From NCBI RefSeq assembly GCF_030813595.1, contig NZ_JAUSUH010000005.1, forward strand, positions 1 to 64,000: 64,000 bases of DNA, in the 5' to 3' direction. This stretch comes from Ancylobacter vacuolatus (GTDB lineage: Bacteria > Pseudomonadota > Alphaproteobacteria > Rhizobiales > Xanthobacteraceae). The position numbers and the translations under genes were made by a program. Numbering within the stretch: position 1 is the stretch's first letter; each line of letters starts with the position of its first letter. Shown here piece after piece: positions 45,862 to 53,348 of this stretch. The notes under the pieces were generated by a model that searched no databases, was not told the DNA's origin, and saw nothing but the letters and a program-made list of their open reading frames with translations.

Positions 45862-45875
45862 CAGCACCTCCTAAC

Positions 45876-45956
45876 ATGCGCAACTTGCATCTTATGTGAA
45901 TAATTTCGCATTTGAAGTGCCGAAGATGATCTGCAAACATCGAAATACGCAAGTTG
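45876..45956. promoter_or_regulatory. Candidate LysR operator of the sulfonate-type operon
   Basis: The 106-base divergent spacer contains ATGC-N7-GCAT at 45876-45890 and the related CGCAAGTTG at 45948-45956, which mirrors the CGCAACTTG core of the first site. Two sites flanking the promoter region suit LysR recognition and activation binding. Confidence 0.45.
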
Positions 45957-45967
45957 AGGATTGTTTC

Positions 45968-46990
45968 ATGCATTTCGCCCGCTTCCCCCGCATCCGCCTC
46001 GCGCATCTGCCCACGCCGCTGGAGCGGCTCGATCGTCTGAGCCGCGAACTGGGAGGTCCGGAGATCTGGATCAAGCGGGACGACTGCACCGGGCTTTCCA
46101 CCGGCGGCAACAAGACCCGCAAGCTCGAGTTCCTTATGGCCGAGGCCATGGCGCAGGGCGCCGATCTGGTGATGACGCAGGGCGCCACCCAGTCCAACCA
46201 TGCCCGCCAGACCGCCGCCTTCGCTGCCCGGCTTGGCCTCGCCTGCCACATCCTGCTGGAGGACCGGACCGGCTCCAATGATCGCAACTACAAGACCAAC
46301 GGCAATGTACTGCTCGACCATCTTCACGGCGCGACGACCGAGACGCGGGCCGGCGGGCTCGACATGAACGCCGAGATGGAAAAGGTCGCCAATCGCCTGC
46401 GGGGCGAGGGGCGCAAGGTCTATACGATCCCGGGCGGCGGCTCGAATCCCACAGGTGCGCTCGGCTATGCCAATTGCGCGCTGGAACTGATCAATCAGGC
46501 CAATGATATCGGCCTTGCCATCGACCATATCGTCACCGCCACCGGCAGCGCCGGCACGCAGGCGGGGCTGATCGTTGGCCTCAAGGCCATCAACGCCCAG
46601 GTGCCGCTGCTGGGCATCGGGGTGCGTGCGCCCAAGCAGAAGCAGGAGGAGAACGTCTTCGCCCTTGCCGAGCGCACCGCGCAGAAGCTGGGCTGCCCCG
46701 GCGTGGTGCAGCGCGAGGACGTGGTGGCCGACAGCAATTATGTCGGCCGCGGCTACGGCATTCCCGGCGCGGACACGCTGGAGGCCATCCGTCTTTTCGC
46801 CGAGCTTGAGGGAATCCTTCTCGATCCGGTCTATTCCGGCAAGGGCGCGGCCGGCCTTATTGACTATGTCCGCAAGGGCATTTTCAAGAAGGGCGAACGC
46901 ATCGTCTTCCTGCACACCGGTGGCTCCGCGGCACTGTTCGGCTATGACGCCTATTTCGCCGACGACCAGCCCGCGCACGCCACGGCCTGA
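45968..46990 (+). CDS. cuyA: PLP-dependent lyase, L-cysteate sulfo-lyase/D-cysteine desulfhydrase family
   Basis: 340 residues of the fold-type II PLP family. The PLP lysine is K49 in [17 protein letters not shown], followed by [21 protein letters not shown] and the glycine-rich phosphate loop TGSAGTQAG. The sequence is close to what I recall of CuyA, which splits L-cysteate into pyruvate, ammonium and sulfite; D-cysteine desulfhydrase and ACC deaminase are the main alternatives. The tauABC and hpsN-like genes in the same operon favour a sulfonate substrate. I chose the ATG at 45968 (GAGGA upstream) over an upstream ATG that lies in the operator. Confidence 0.7.
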   Translation: MHFARFPRIRLAHLPTPLERLDRLSRELGGPEIWIKRDDCTGLSTGGNKTRKLEFLMAEAMAQGADLVMTQGATQSNHARQTAAFAARLGLACHILLEDRTGSNDRNYKTNGNVLLDHLHGATTETRAGGLDMNAEMEKVANRLRGEGRKVYTIPGGGSNPTGALGYANCALELINQANDIGLAIDHIVTATGSAGTQAGLIVGLKAINAQVPLLGIGVRAPKQKQEENVFALAERTAQKLGCPGVVQREDVVADSNYVGRGYGIPGADTLEAIRLFAELEGILLDPVYSGKGAAGLIDYVRKGIFKKGERIVFLHTGGSAALFGYDAYFADDQPAHATA

Positions 46991-46993
46991 CCC

Positions 46994-48202
46994 ATGCGAC
47001 CGCCCCGTTTCACCGGAAGCTTCACCCAGCAGCTGCCGCTCCCCGAGGACGCTATCGCTGCCGCCGAGGCGGTGATGCGCTCCGGCCGGTTGCACCGCTA
47101 CAATGTCGCTGCCGGCGAAGTGTCGGAAGCGGCCCGGCTGGAGGAGGCATTCGCCCGCTGGCAGGGCGCGCGCTACTGTCTGGCTCTGGCCTCCGGCGGG
47201 CAGGCGATGCAGATCGCGCTGCGTGCGGCGGGCGTGGGACCGGGTGAGCGCGTGCTCACCAATGCCTTCACCCTCGCTCCCGTGCCCGGGGCGATCGCGG
47301 CGATTGGCGCGGTGCCGGTGCTGGTGGAGACGACGGACGATCTCGTCATCGATCTCGACGATCTCAGCTCCAAGGCCACGGCCTCGGGCGCGACTGCGCT
47401 GCTGCTGTCGCATATGCGCGGCCATATCTGCGACATGGACAAGCTAACTGCCTTGGCGAGCGCGCATGGCCTGCGCGTCATCGAGGATTGCGCCCACACG
47501 ATGGGCGCGCGCTGGAACGGGGGGAGATCGGGCGCCTTCGGCCTCGCTGCCTGCTTCAGCACCCAGACCTATAAGCACCTGAACTCCGGCGAGGGCGGGC
47601 TGCTGACCACCGACGATGCCGAGCTGATGGCGCGGGCCGTGCTGCTGTCGGGCTCCTACATGCTCTATGAGCGCCACGGCGCGGCGCCTGCGGCCGAAAT
47701 ATTCGCCGGGCTGCGGCTCGACACCCCCAACATGTCGGCGCGCATGGACAATCTGCGCGCGGCGCTGCTGCGCCCGCAGCTGGCGCGGATTGAGGACGCT
47801 CTCGCCGGCTGGAACGTGCGCCACGACCATCTCGCGGCGCGCCTTGCCGCGCATCCGGCGGTGCGGATGCCGCAGCGCCCACCGCAGGAAAGCTATGTCG
47901 GCTCCTCGATCCAGTTCCGCGTGCCGGCGCTGTCCGCTGCGGGCTGCACGGCCCTTCTTTCGGCAGCGGCCGAACGGGGCGTGGAGCTGAAATGGTTCGG
48001 CGCCGCCGAACCGGTAGGCTTCACTTCGGCACACTCTTCGTGGCGCTACATCGCCCAGCACGAACTGCCGCAGACCGAGCGCGTGCTCGCCACGCTGTTC
48101 GACATGCGTATTCCGCTTACTTTCACGCTCGACGATTGCGAACTCATTGCCACCCATATTCTCGGTGCGCTGGATGAGACGCTGGCGGAAGGGGCACGCT
48201 GA
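46994..48202 (+). CDS. DegT/DnrJ/EryC1/StrS-family PLP aminotransferase
   Basis: 402 residues. The PLP lysine lies in TQTYKHLNSGEGG, and ALASGGQAMQIALRAAGVGPGERVLTNAFT and VIEDCAHTMGARW are the cofactor-binding motifs. This family usually aminates nucleotide-linked keto-sugars in surface polysaccharide synthesis. Here it sits between a CuyA-like lyase and a racemase-like protein in a transport-linked operon, three bases after the lyase, so a role in amination of a keto-sulfonate is suggested but unproven. Confidence 0.82.
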   Translation: MRPPRFTGSFTQQLPLPEDAIAAAEAVMRSGRLHRYNVAAGEVSEAARLEEAFARWQGARYCLALASGGQAMQIALRAAGVGPGERVLTNAFTLAPVPGAIAAIGAVPVLVETTDDLVIDLDDLSSKATASGATALLLSHMRGHICDMDKLTALASAHGLRVIEDCAHTMGARWNGGRSGAFGLAACFSTQTYKHLNSGEGGLLTTDDAELMARAVLLSGSYMLYERHGAAPAAEIFAGLRLDTPNMSARMDNLRAALLRPQLARIEDALAGWNVRHDHLAARLAAHPAVRMPQRPPQESYVGSSIQFRVPALSAAGCTALLSAAAERGVELKWFGAAEPVGFTSAHSSWRYIAQHELPQTERVLATLFDMRIPLTFTLDDCELIATHILGALDETLAEGAR

Positions 48203-48900
48203 TGCCGCGCCGGGTCGGCATATTGGGCGGCATGGGGCCGCAGGCGACAGTGCTGCTGATGAGCCGGATCATCGCGGCGGTGCCGGCGGCGGATGACCGC
48301 GACCATGTCCCGCTGATCGTCGACCAGAACCCGCAAGTGCCCTCGCGCATCGCCCGGCTGATCGAGGGCACCGGCGAGGATCCCGCGCCTGTGCTGGTCG
48401 CGATGGCGCGGCGGCTGGAGGCGGCGGGCGTCGAGGCGCTGGCCATACCCTGCAACACGGCGCACCATTTCGCCCCGGCGATCACGGCGGCGGTGGGCAT
48501 TCCCTTTCTCGACATGGTGGCGCTTTCGGTCGCCCATGCCGTGCGCCTCGCCGGCTCCGGCGGGCGCGTCGGCGTGATTGCCTCCCCCGCGCTGCGCCGC
48601 ATCGGCCTGTTCGACGGCAAGCTCGCCCGGGCGGGGCTGACGGCGGTCTATCCCGAGGACGAGGACGCGCTGCTCGGCGCCATCCGCCGCATAAAGGCCG
48701 GGGGCGTCGATGCCGGCTCCCGCGACGTCTTCCGCCGCGCCTCCGCGCAGCTGCTGACGGCGGGCGTCACCACGCAGATGATCGCCTGCACCGAGTTCTC
48801 GCTCATGGCCGACAGTGCTGAACAGGGCGCGAAGGCCTTCGACACGCTCGACGTGCTGGTGGGCGCCATCGTTGATTTCTCGCTCGCGCGGGACGTTTGA
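48202..48900 (+). CDS. Aspartate/glutamate racemase-family protein
   Basis: 232 residues of the Asp/Glu/hydantoin racemase superfamily. The two catalytic cysteines are in AIPCNTAHHF and MIACTEFSLM, and the N-terminal loop is GILGGMGPQAT. The start overlaps the stop of the aminotransferase by one base. Cofactor-independent racemisation of an acidic amino acid is the standard reaction; cysteate (a structural analogue of aspartate) is a plausible substrate in this operon. Confidence 0.83.
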   Translation: MPRRVGILGGMGPQATVLLMSRIIAAVPAADDRDHVPLIVDQNPQVPSRIARLIEGTGEDPAPVLVAMARRLEAAGVEALAIPCNTAHHFAPAITAAVGIPFLDMVALSVAHAVRLAGSGGRVGVIASPALRRIGLFDGKLARAGLTAVYPEDEDALLGAIRRIKAGGVDAGSRDVFRRASAQLLTAGVTTQMIACTEFSLMADSAEQGAKAFDTLDVLVGAIVDFSLARDV

Positions 48901-48960
48901 ATTCACGGGCCCACAGAAGGCCCGGCCACCACGACCGACCTGACAGAGGAGTTAAGTGAC

Positions 48961-49953
48961 ATGAGCAAGACCATGCGAGGCCTGATGGCGGGTGCTGTCG
49001 CCCTCGTCCTTTCCGCCGGCTCCGCCTATGCGGAGAAGATCGTCATCGGCCATTTCGGCAACCCCACGCCGATGCAGGTGGCGCGCGCCGAGGGCCTGTT
49101 CGAGAAGGCTACGGGCTGGGAGATCGAATGGCGCAAATTCGCTTCCGGCGCCGAGATCATCGCCGCCATGGCCTCAGGCGACGTCAAGGTGTCCGAGCTG
49201 GGCTCCTCGCCGATGACCATCGCCATGAGCCAGGGCGTCGACATCCAGATGTACATGCTCGCCATCGTCATCGGCCAGGCTGAGAGCCTGATCGCGCGCG
49301 ACGGCGCGGGCATCACCAGCGTCGCCGACCTCAAGGGCAAGCGGGTGGCGGTGCCGATCGGCTCCACCGCGCATTTCTCGCTGATGGGCGCGCTGCAGCA
49401 TGAGAAGGTGCCGGTGAGCGAGGTCACGATCATGGGCATGCCGCCAGACCAGATCGCCGCCGCCTGGGAACAGGGCGCCATCGACGCCGCCTTCATCTGG
49501 GAACCCGCCCAGAGCCGGATCATCAAGACCGGCAAGCGCATTCTCGGCGCCGACATCACCGCCAGCTGGGGTTTCCCGACCTTTGACGGCTGGGTGGTCG
49601 ACAAGGAGTTCGCGGCCAAGAACCTCAAGCAGATGGCCGCCTTCGCCAAGGTCGCCGACGAGGCCAACGCCGCCTATCTCGCCAACCCCGCCGCCTGGAC
49701 CGCGACCAGCCCGCAGGTGCTCACCATCGCCAAGATGACCGGCGCCTCGCCCGAGGAAATCCCGGATTCGATGAAGGGCTACACCTTCGTGCCGCTGGTC
49801 GAGCAGCTGAGCGACAAATGGCTCGGCAGCGCCCCGGCGACGCTCAAGTCCACCGCCGAATTCCTCAAGAGCGCCGGCCGCATCGAGAAGGTGGCTGAGA
49901 GCTACGCGCCGTTCGTGAACACCGCCATCGCCAAGGCCGCCACGGCCAAGTAA
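48961..49953 (+). CDS. tauA: Taurine-type ABC transporter substrate-binding protein
   Basis: 330 residues with a Sec signal (about 1-24, ending SAYA) and the full TauA pattern: EWRKFASGAEIIAAMASGDVKVSELGSSPMTIAMSQGV, GKRVAVPIGSTAHFSLMGAL, QIAAAWEQGAIDAAFIWEPA and WGFPTFDGWVV. TauA binds taurine and related sulfonates, which supports sulfonate import, although cysteate or dihydroxypropanesulfonate could be the real ligand. A hairpin follows at 49967-50001. Confidence 0.87.
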   Translation: MSKTMRGLMAGAVALVLSAGSAYAEKIVIGHFGNPTPMQVARAEGLFEKATGWEIEWRKFASGAEIIAAMASGDVKVSELGSSPMTIAMSQGVDIQMYMLAIVIGQAESLIARDGAGITSVADLKGKRVAVPIGSTAHFSLMGALQHEKVPVSEVTIMGMPPDQIAAAWEQGAIDAAFIWEPAQSRIIKTGKRILGADITASWGFPTFDGWVVDKEFAAKNLKQMAAFAKVADEANAAYLANPAAWTATSPQVLTIAKMTGASPEEIPDSMKGYTFVPLVEQLSDKWLGSAPATLKSTAEFLKSAGRIEKVAESYAPFVNTAIAKAATAK

Positions 49954-49966
49954 GCCCCGGATCTTG

Positions 49967-50001
49967 ACGCCGGGTGGGCGGGCAAGCGGCCTGCCCGGCG
50001 T
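49967..50001 (+). promoter_or_regulatory. Intercistronic hairpin after binding-protein gene
   Basis: An 8-bp GC stem (49967-49974 with 49994-50001) with further pairing inside its loop lies 13 bases after the tauA-like stop and before the ATPase gene. There is no T run, so it is probably a stabilising or attenuating element. Confidence 0.55.
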
Positions 50002-50016
50002 TCTGGAGGACATGCA

Positions 50017-50805
50017 ATGGTGCTCATCGTTGACGACGTCTCCGTCGTCTATCCGGCCGCCAATGGCCGACCGCCGGTCGAGGCGCTGCGCAGGATCGAC
50101 CTGACGATGGACCGCAACGATTTCGTTGTCGCCCTCGGCGCGTCAGGCTGTGGCAAGTCGACCCTTCTCAACCTGCTGGCGGGCTTCCTCTCGCCCAGTT
50201 CCGGCACCATCCGTCTCGACGGCACCGCCGTCACCGGGCCCGGGGCCGACCGTTCGGTGGTGTTCCAGAAGCACGCGCTGATGCCGTGGCTCAATGTGCG
50301 GGACAATGTGGCTTTCGGGCTGCAAATGCAGAACGTGCCGCTGCGCGAGCGCCACGCCACGGCGGAGACGTACATCGCTTTGCTGGGGCTGGACGGCTTC
50401 CAGAGCTCGCCGGTCTATCAGCTCTCCGGCGGCATGCAGCAGCGTGTCGGCATCGCCCGGGCGCTCACCTGCGACCCGCGCCTTCTGTTGATGGACGAGC
50501 CGCTGGGGGCGCTCGACGCGCTCACCCGCGAGAAGGCGCAGCAACTCATCTTGCGGGTGTGGAACAGCACCGGCAAGGCGGTGTTCTTCATCACCCATGA
50601 TGTGGAAGAGGCGCTGTTCATGGGTACGCGGCTCATCGTCATGTCGCCGCGCCCGGGGCGTATCGCCCATCGCTTCGACCTGCCGTTCTCCCGGCGCTTC
50701 CTCGATGGCGCCTCGGCGCGCGAGGTCAAGGCTTCCCCCGAGTTCATCGCCCTGCGCGAAGAAGTGCTGGGCATCATCTTCGCCGACGAGGAAGCCGCCG
50801 CATGA
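50017..50805 (+). CDS. tauB: Taurine-type ABC transporter ATP-binding protein
   Basis: 262 residues with Walker [10 protein letters not shown], signature LSGGMQQR, Walker [12 protein letters not shown] and H-loop [11 protein letters not shown]. The segments [35 protein letters not shown] and [14 protein letters not shown] match TauB closely. GGAGGA precedes the ATG. The stop overlaps the permease start by four bases. Confidence 0.9.
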   Translation: MVLIVDDVSVVYPAANGRPPVEALRRIDLTMDRNDFVVALGASGCGKSTLLNLLAGFLSPSSGTIRLDGTAVTGPGADRSVVFQKHALMPWLNVRDNVAFGLQMQNVPLRERHATAETYIALLGLDGFQSSPVYQLSGGMQQRVGIARALTCDPRLLLMDEPLGALDALTREKAQQLILRVWNSTGKAVFFITHDVEEALFMGTRLIVMSPRPGRIAHRFDLPFSRRFLDGASAREVKASPEFIALREEVLGIIFADEEAAA

Positions 50806-51689
50806 GCCCCGTCGATCACATCAGCCCCGTCGAACAAAAGCCGCGCCCGCGGCTGTCGTCCCGGCTGGCGGCGCTGGCGCGTGGCCGCTCGGTCAAGCCC
50901 GGCCAGGCCTATGGCGTTCCGGGCGATGGCGACACGCTGTGGCTGTCGCTGCTGTCCATCGGCCTGCTGCTCTTCGTCTGGTGGCTGGTCACCGAGATGG
51001 GCTGGGTCAAGCCGCTGTTCCTGCCCTCGCCGGGCGCGGTGGTGCAGAAGTTCCTGGACGTCGCCCGCGACGGCTTCACCAACACGCCGTTCTGGCAGCA
51101 CATCGCGATTTCCGCCGCCCGGGTGTTCGGCGCCTTCCTGCTCGCCTGCGTGATCGGCATTCCGCTCGGGCTCGCCATGGGCATGAGCCCGGCCATGCGC
51201 GGCATTCTCGATCCGCCGATCGAGTTCTACCGGCCGATTCCGCCGCTGGCCTATCTGCCGTTGATGATCATCTGGTTCGGCATCGGCGAATTGTCCAAGG
51301 TGCTGCTCATCTTCCTCAGCGTCTTCGCCCCGGTGGCGCTCGGCGCGCGGGCGGGGGTGAAGTCGGCGGCGATCGAGCAGATCCACGCCGCCTATTCGTT
51401 CGGCGCCTCGCGCTGGAAGGTGCTGCGCTATGTCATCCTGCCGGCCTCGCTGCCGGAGATCCTCACCGCAATGCGGATCGGCATCGGCTTCGGCTGGACC
51501 ACGCTGGTGGCGGCCGAGATGATCGCGGCGACCGAGGGGCTCGGCTACATGGTGCTCTCCGCCAGCCAGTTCCTGCAGACGTCGACCGTCATCATGGGCA
51601 TCGTGGTGATCGCGGCGATCGCCTACCTCTTCGACATGCTGATGCGCCTTATCGAGCGCCGGATTGTGCCCTGGAAGGGCAAGATGTGA
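50802..51689 (+). CDS. tauC: Taurine-type ABC transporter permease
   Basis: 295 residues with about six transmembrane helices after a 40-residue polar N-terminus. It has the TauC signature [46 protein letters not shown] and the EAA-type loop [26 protein letters not shown]. No tauD (taurine dioxygenase) gene follows; the operon continues instead into an HpsN-like dehydrogenase. Confidence 0.9.
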   Translation: MSPVDHISPVEQKPRPRLSSRLAALARGRSVKPGQAYGVPGDGDTLWLSLLSIGLLLFVWWLVTEMGWVKPLFLPSPGAVVQKFLDVARDGFTNTPFWQHIAISAARVFGAFLLACVIGIPLGLAMGMSPAMRGILDPPIEFYRPIPPLAYLPLMIIWFGIGELSKVLLIFLSVFAPVALGARAGVKSAAIEQIHAAYSFGASRWKVLRYVILPASLPEILTAMRIGIGFGWTTLVAAEMIAATEGLGYMVLSASQFLQTSTVIMGIVVIAAIAYLFDMLMRLIERRIVPWKGKM

Positions 51690-51697
51690 GCATTGCC

Positions 51698-53008
51698 ATG
51701 ACCGTGACCTATCTCAAGAAGGCTGTCCGTACCGCCCATTCCGATGAGGGCGACGTGAGGGATGCCGTGGCCGCCATGCTCACCGCCATCGACGCGGAAG
51801 GCGAGGCCGCCGTGCGCCGCTTCTCCCGCGAATTCGACAAATGGGAGGGCGAGATCGTCCTCTCGCCCGAGGCACGGCAGGCCGCCATAGCCCGTGTGCC
51901 TGACAAGACCAAGGACGACATACGCTTCGCCCATGCCAACATCGCCCGGTTTGCGGAGGCGCAGAAGGCGACGGTGCTGGATTGCAGCATCGAGGTGATC
52001 CCCGGCCTCATGGCCGGACAGAAGCAGATTCCGGTCGAGGCGGCCGGCTGTTATGTGCCCGGCGGGCGCTATGCCCATATCGCCAGCGCGATCATGACCA
52101 TCACCACCGCGCGGGTCGCGGGGGTGCGCCATATCGTGGCCTGTTCGCCGCCCCGGCCGGGGGACGGCATTCCCCCCGAGATCGTCTTCGCCATGGATCT
52201 GTGCGGGGCGGACGTGATCCTCAATCTCGGCGGCGTGCAGGGCGTGGCGGCGATGGCCAACGGGCTGTTCGGACTGCCCAAGGCGGATGTGCTCGCCGGG
52301 CCCGGCAACCAGTATGTCGCCGAGGCCAAGCGCATTCTCTATGGCCGCGTCGGCATCGACATGTTCGCCGGCCCGACCGACAGCATGATCCTGGCCGATG
52401 AGAGCGCGGATGCTGAGTTCGTCGCCAACGACCTGATCGGCCAGGCCGAGCACGGCTATAATTCGCCGGTGTGGCTGGCGACGACCTCGGCGGCGCTGGC
52501 CGAGGCGGTGATGGCGCGCGTGCCTGACCTGATCGAGGCGCTGCCGGAGCCGAACCGCTCCAGCGCCCGTGCCGCCTGGGCGGACTATGCCGAGGTGATC
52601 CTGTGCGGCGATGCCGAGGAGATGGCTGATATCGCCGACCGCTACGCCCCCGAGCACCTGCATGTGCAAGCGGCCGATCTCGACTGGTGGCTCGGGCGCC
52701 TTCAGGCCTATGGCTCGCTGTTCCTCGGCGAGGAGACGACGGTGGCCTTCGGCGACAAGACCTCGGGACCCAACCATGTGCTGCCGACATCAGGGGCGGC
52801 GCGCTATACAGGCGGGCTGTCGGTGCACAAATTCATGAAGACGGTGACGTGGCAGCGCGCCACCCGCGCGGCGGCGCGCGATCTTGGCGTCGTCACGGCC
52901 CGCATCTCCCGCAAGGAGGGCATGGAAGGCCACGCCCGCAGCGCCGATGTGCGCCTCGCCCGCTTCTTTCCCGGCGAGACCTTCGATCTCGCGCCGGCGG
53001 AGGACTGA
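51698..53008 (+). CDS. hpsN: Sulfopropanediol 3-dehydrogenase-like protein (HisD superfamily)
   Basis: 436 residues of the histidinol-dehydrogenase superfamily. The start MTVTYLKKA, the segments AGCYVPGGRYAHIASAIMT, GIDMFAGPTDSMILAD and QAEHGYNSPVWL, and the end GHARSADVRLARFFPGETFDL match what I recall of HpsN rather than HisD. HpsN oxidises 2,3-dihydroxypropane-1-sulfonate to sulfolactate with NAD+ and zinc. A hisD housekeeping role is unlikely because no other his gene is present and the gene follows tauC. I chose the ATG at 51698; a GTG at 51686 that overlaps the tauC stop has a better ribosome-binding site and would add four residues. Confidence 0.8.
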   Translation: MTVTYLKKAVRTAHSDEGDVRDAVAAMLTAIDAEGEAAVRRFSREFDKWEGEIVLSPEARQAAIARVPDKTKDDIRFAHANIARFAEAQKATVLDCSIEVIPGLMAGQKQIPVEAAGCYVPGGRYAHIASAIMTITTARVAGVRHIVACSPPRPGDGIPPEIVFAMDLCGADVILNLGGVQGVAAMANGLFGLPKADVLAGPGNQYVAEAKRILYGRVGIDMFAGPTDSMILADESADAEFVANDLIGQAEHGYNSPVWLATTSAALAEAVMARVPDLIEALPEPNRSSARAAWADYAEVILCGDAEEMADIADRYAPEHLHVQAADLDWWLGRLQAYGSLFLGEETTVAFGDKTSGPNHVLPTSGAARYTGGLSVHKFMKTVTWQRATRAAARDLGVVTARISRKEGMEGHARSADVRLARFFPGETFDLAPAED

Positions 53009-53018
53009 AAGGGGCCGT

Positions 53019-53348
53019 TCAGGCTCCGCAGCTCGTCGCCACCAGCACCGGCGCCATGGTGTAGAGCGTGGCGATCAGGCCGATCCAGAGGCCGAGCCGG
53101 GGAATCCCGGCCTCTGGCCCGAGCGTCGCCTTCACCCGCGCCAGCAGCACGAGGCAGAGGAGGATCGCGGCGAGGGAGGGCAGGGCGATGGCCACGCGCT
53201 GCAGGCTGGCCGGGCCGACATTCACCGCCGGCCAGCCCAGTTCGCAGCCCAACCCGTGCAGGCCGTACGCCACGGAAAAGGCCGCCGCCCACGCCGTCGG
53301 GCCGGCGATCAGCCAGCCGAGCCAGACCATGCCGCCCACCCGCCTCAT
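53019..53348 (-). CDS. Small membrane protein of the cytochrome oxidase operon
   Basis: 109 residues with three predicted transmembrane helices (about 5-25, 50-70 and 84-104) and a histidine/cysteine-containing loop between the first two (LHGLGCELGW). Its start overlaps the stop of the oxidase I-III gene by four bases, so it is translated with it. I do not recognise the family; position suggests an oxidase accessory subunit. It is convergent with hpsN, ten bases away. Confidence 0.7.
   Translation of the reverse strand: MRRVGGMVWLGWLIAGPTAWAAAFSVAYGLHGLGCELGWPAVNVGPASLQRVAIALPSLAAILLCLVLLARVKATLGPEAGIPRLGLWIGLIATLYTMAPVLVATSCGA

Noticed and set aside
51686..53008. HpsN-like gene as histidine-pathway hisD
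   Set aside because: No other his genes nearby, it follows tauC directly, and its N- and C-terminal sequences fit HpsN better.
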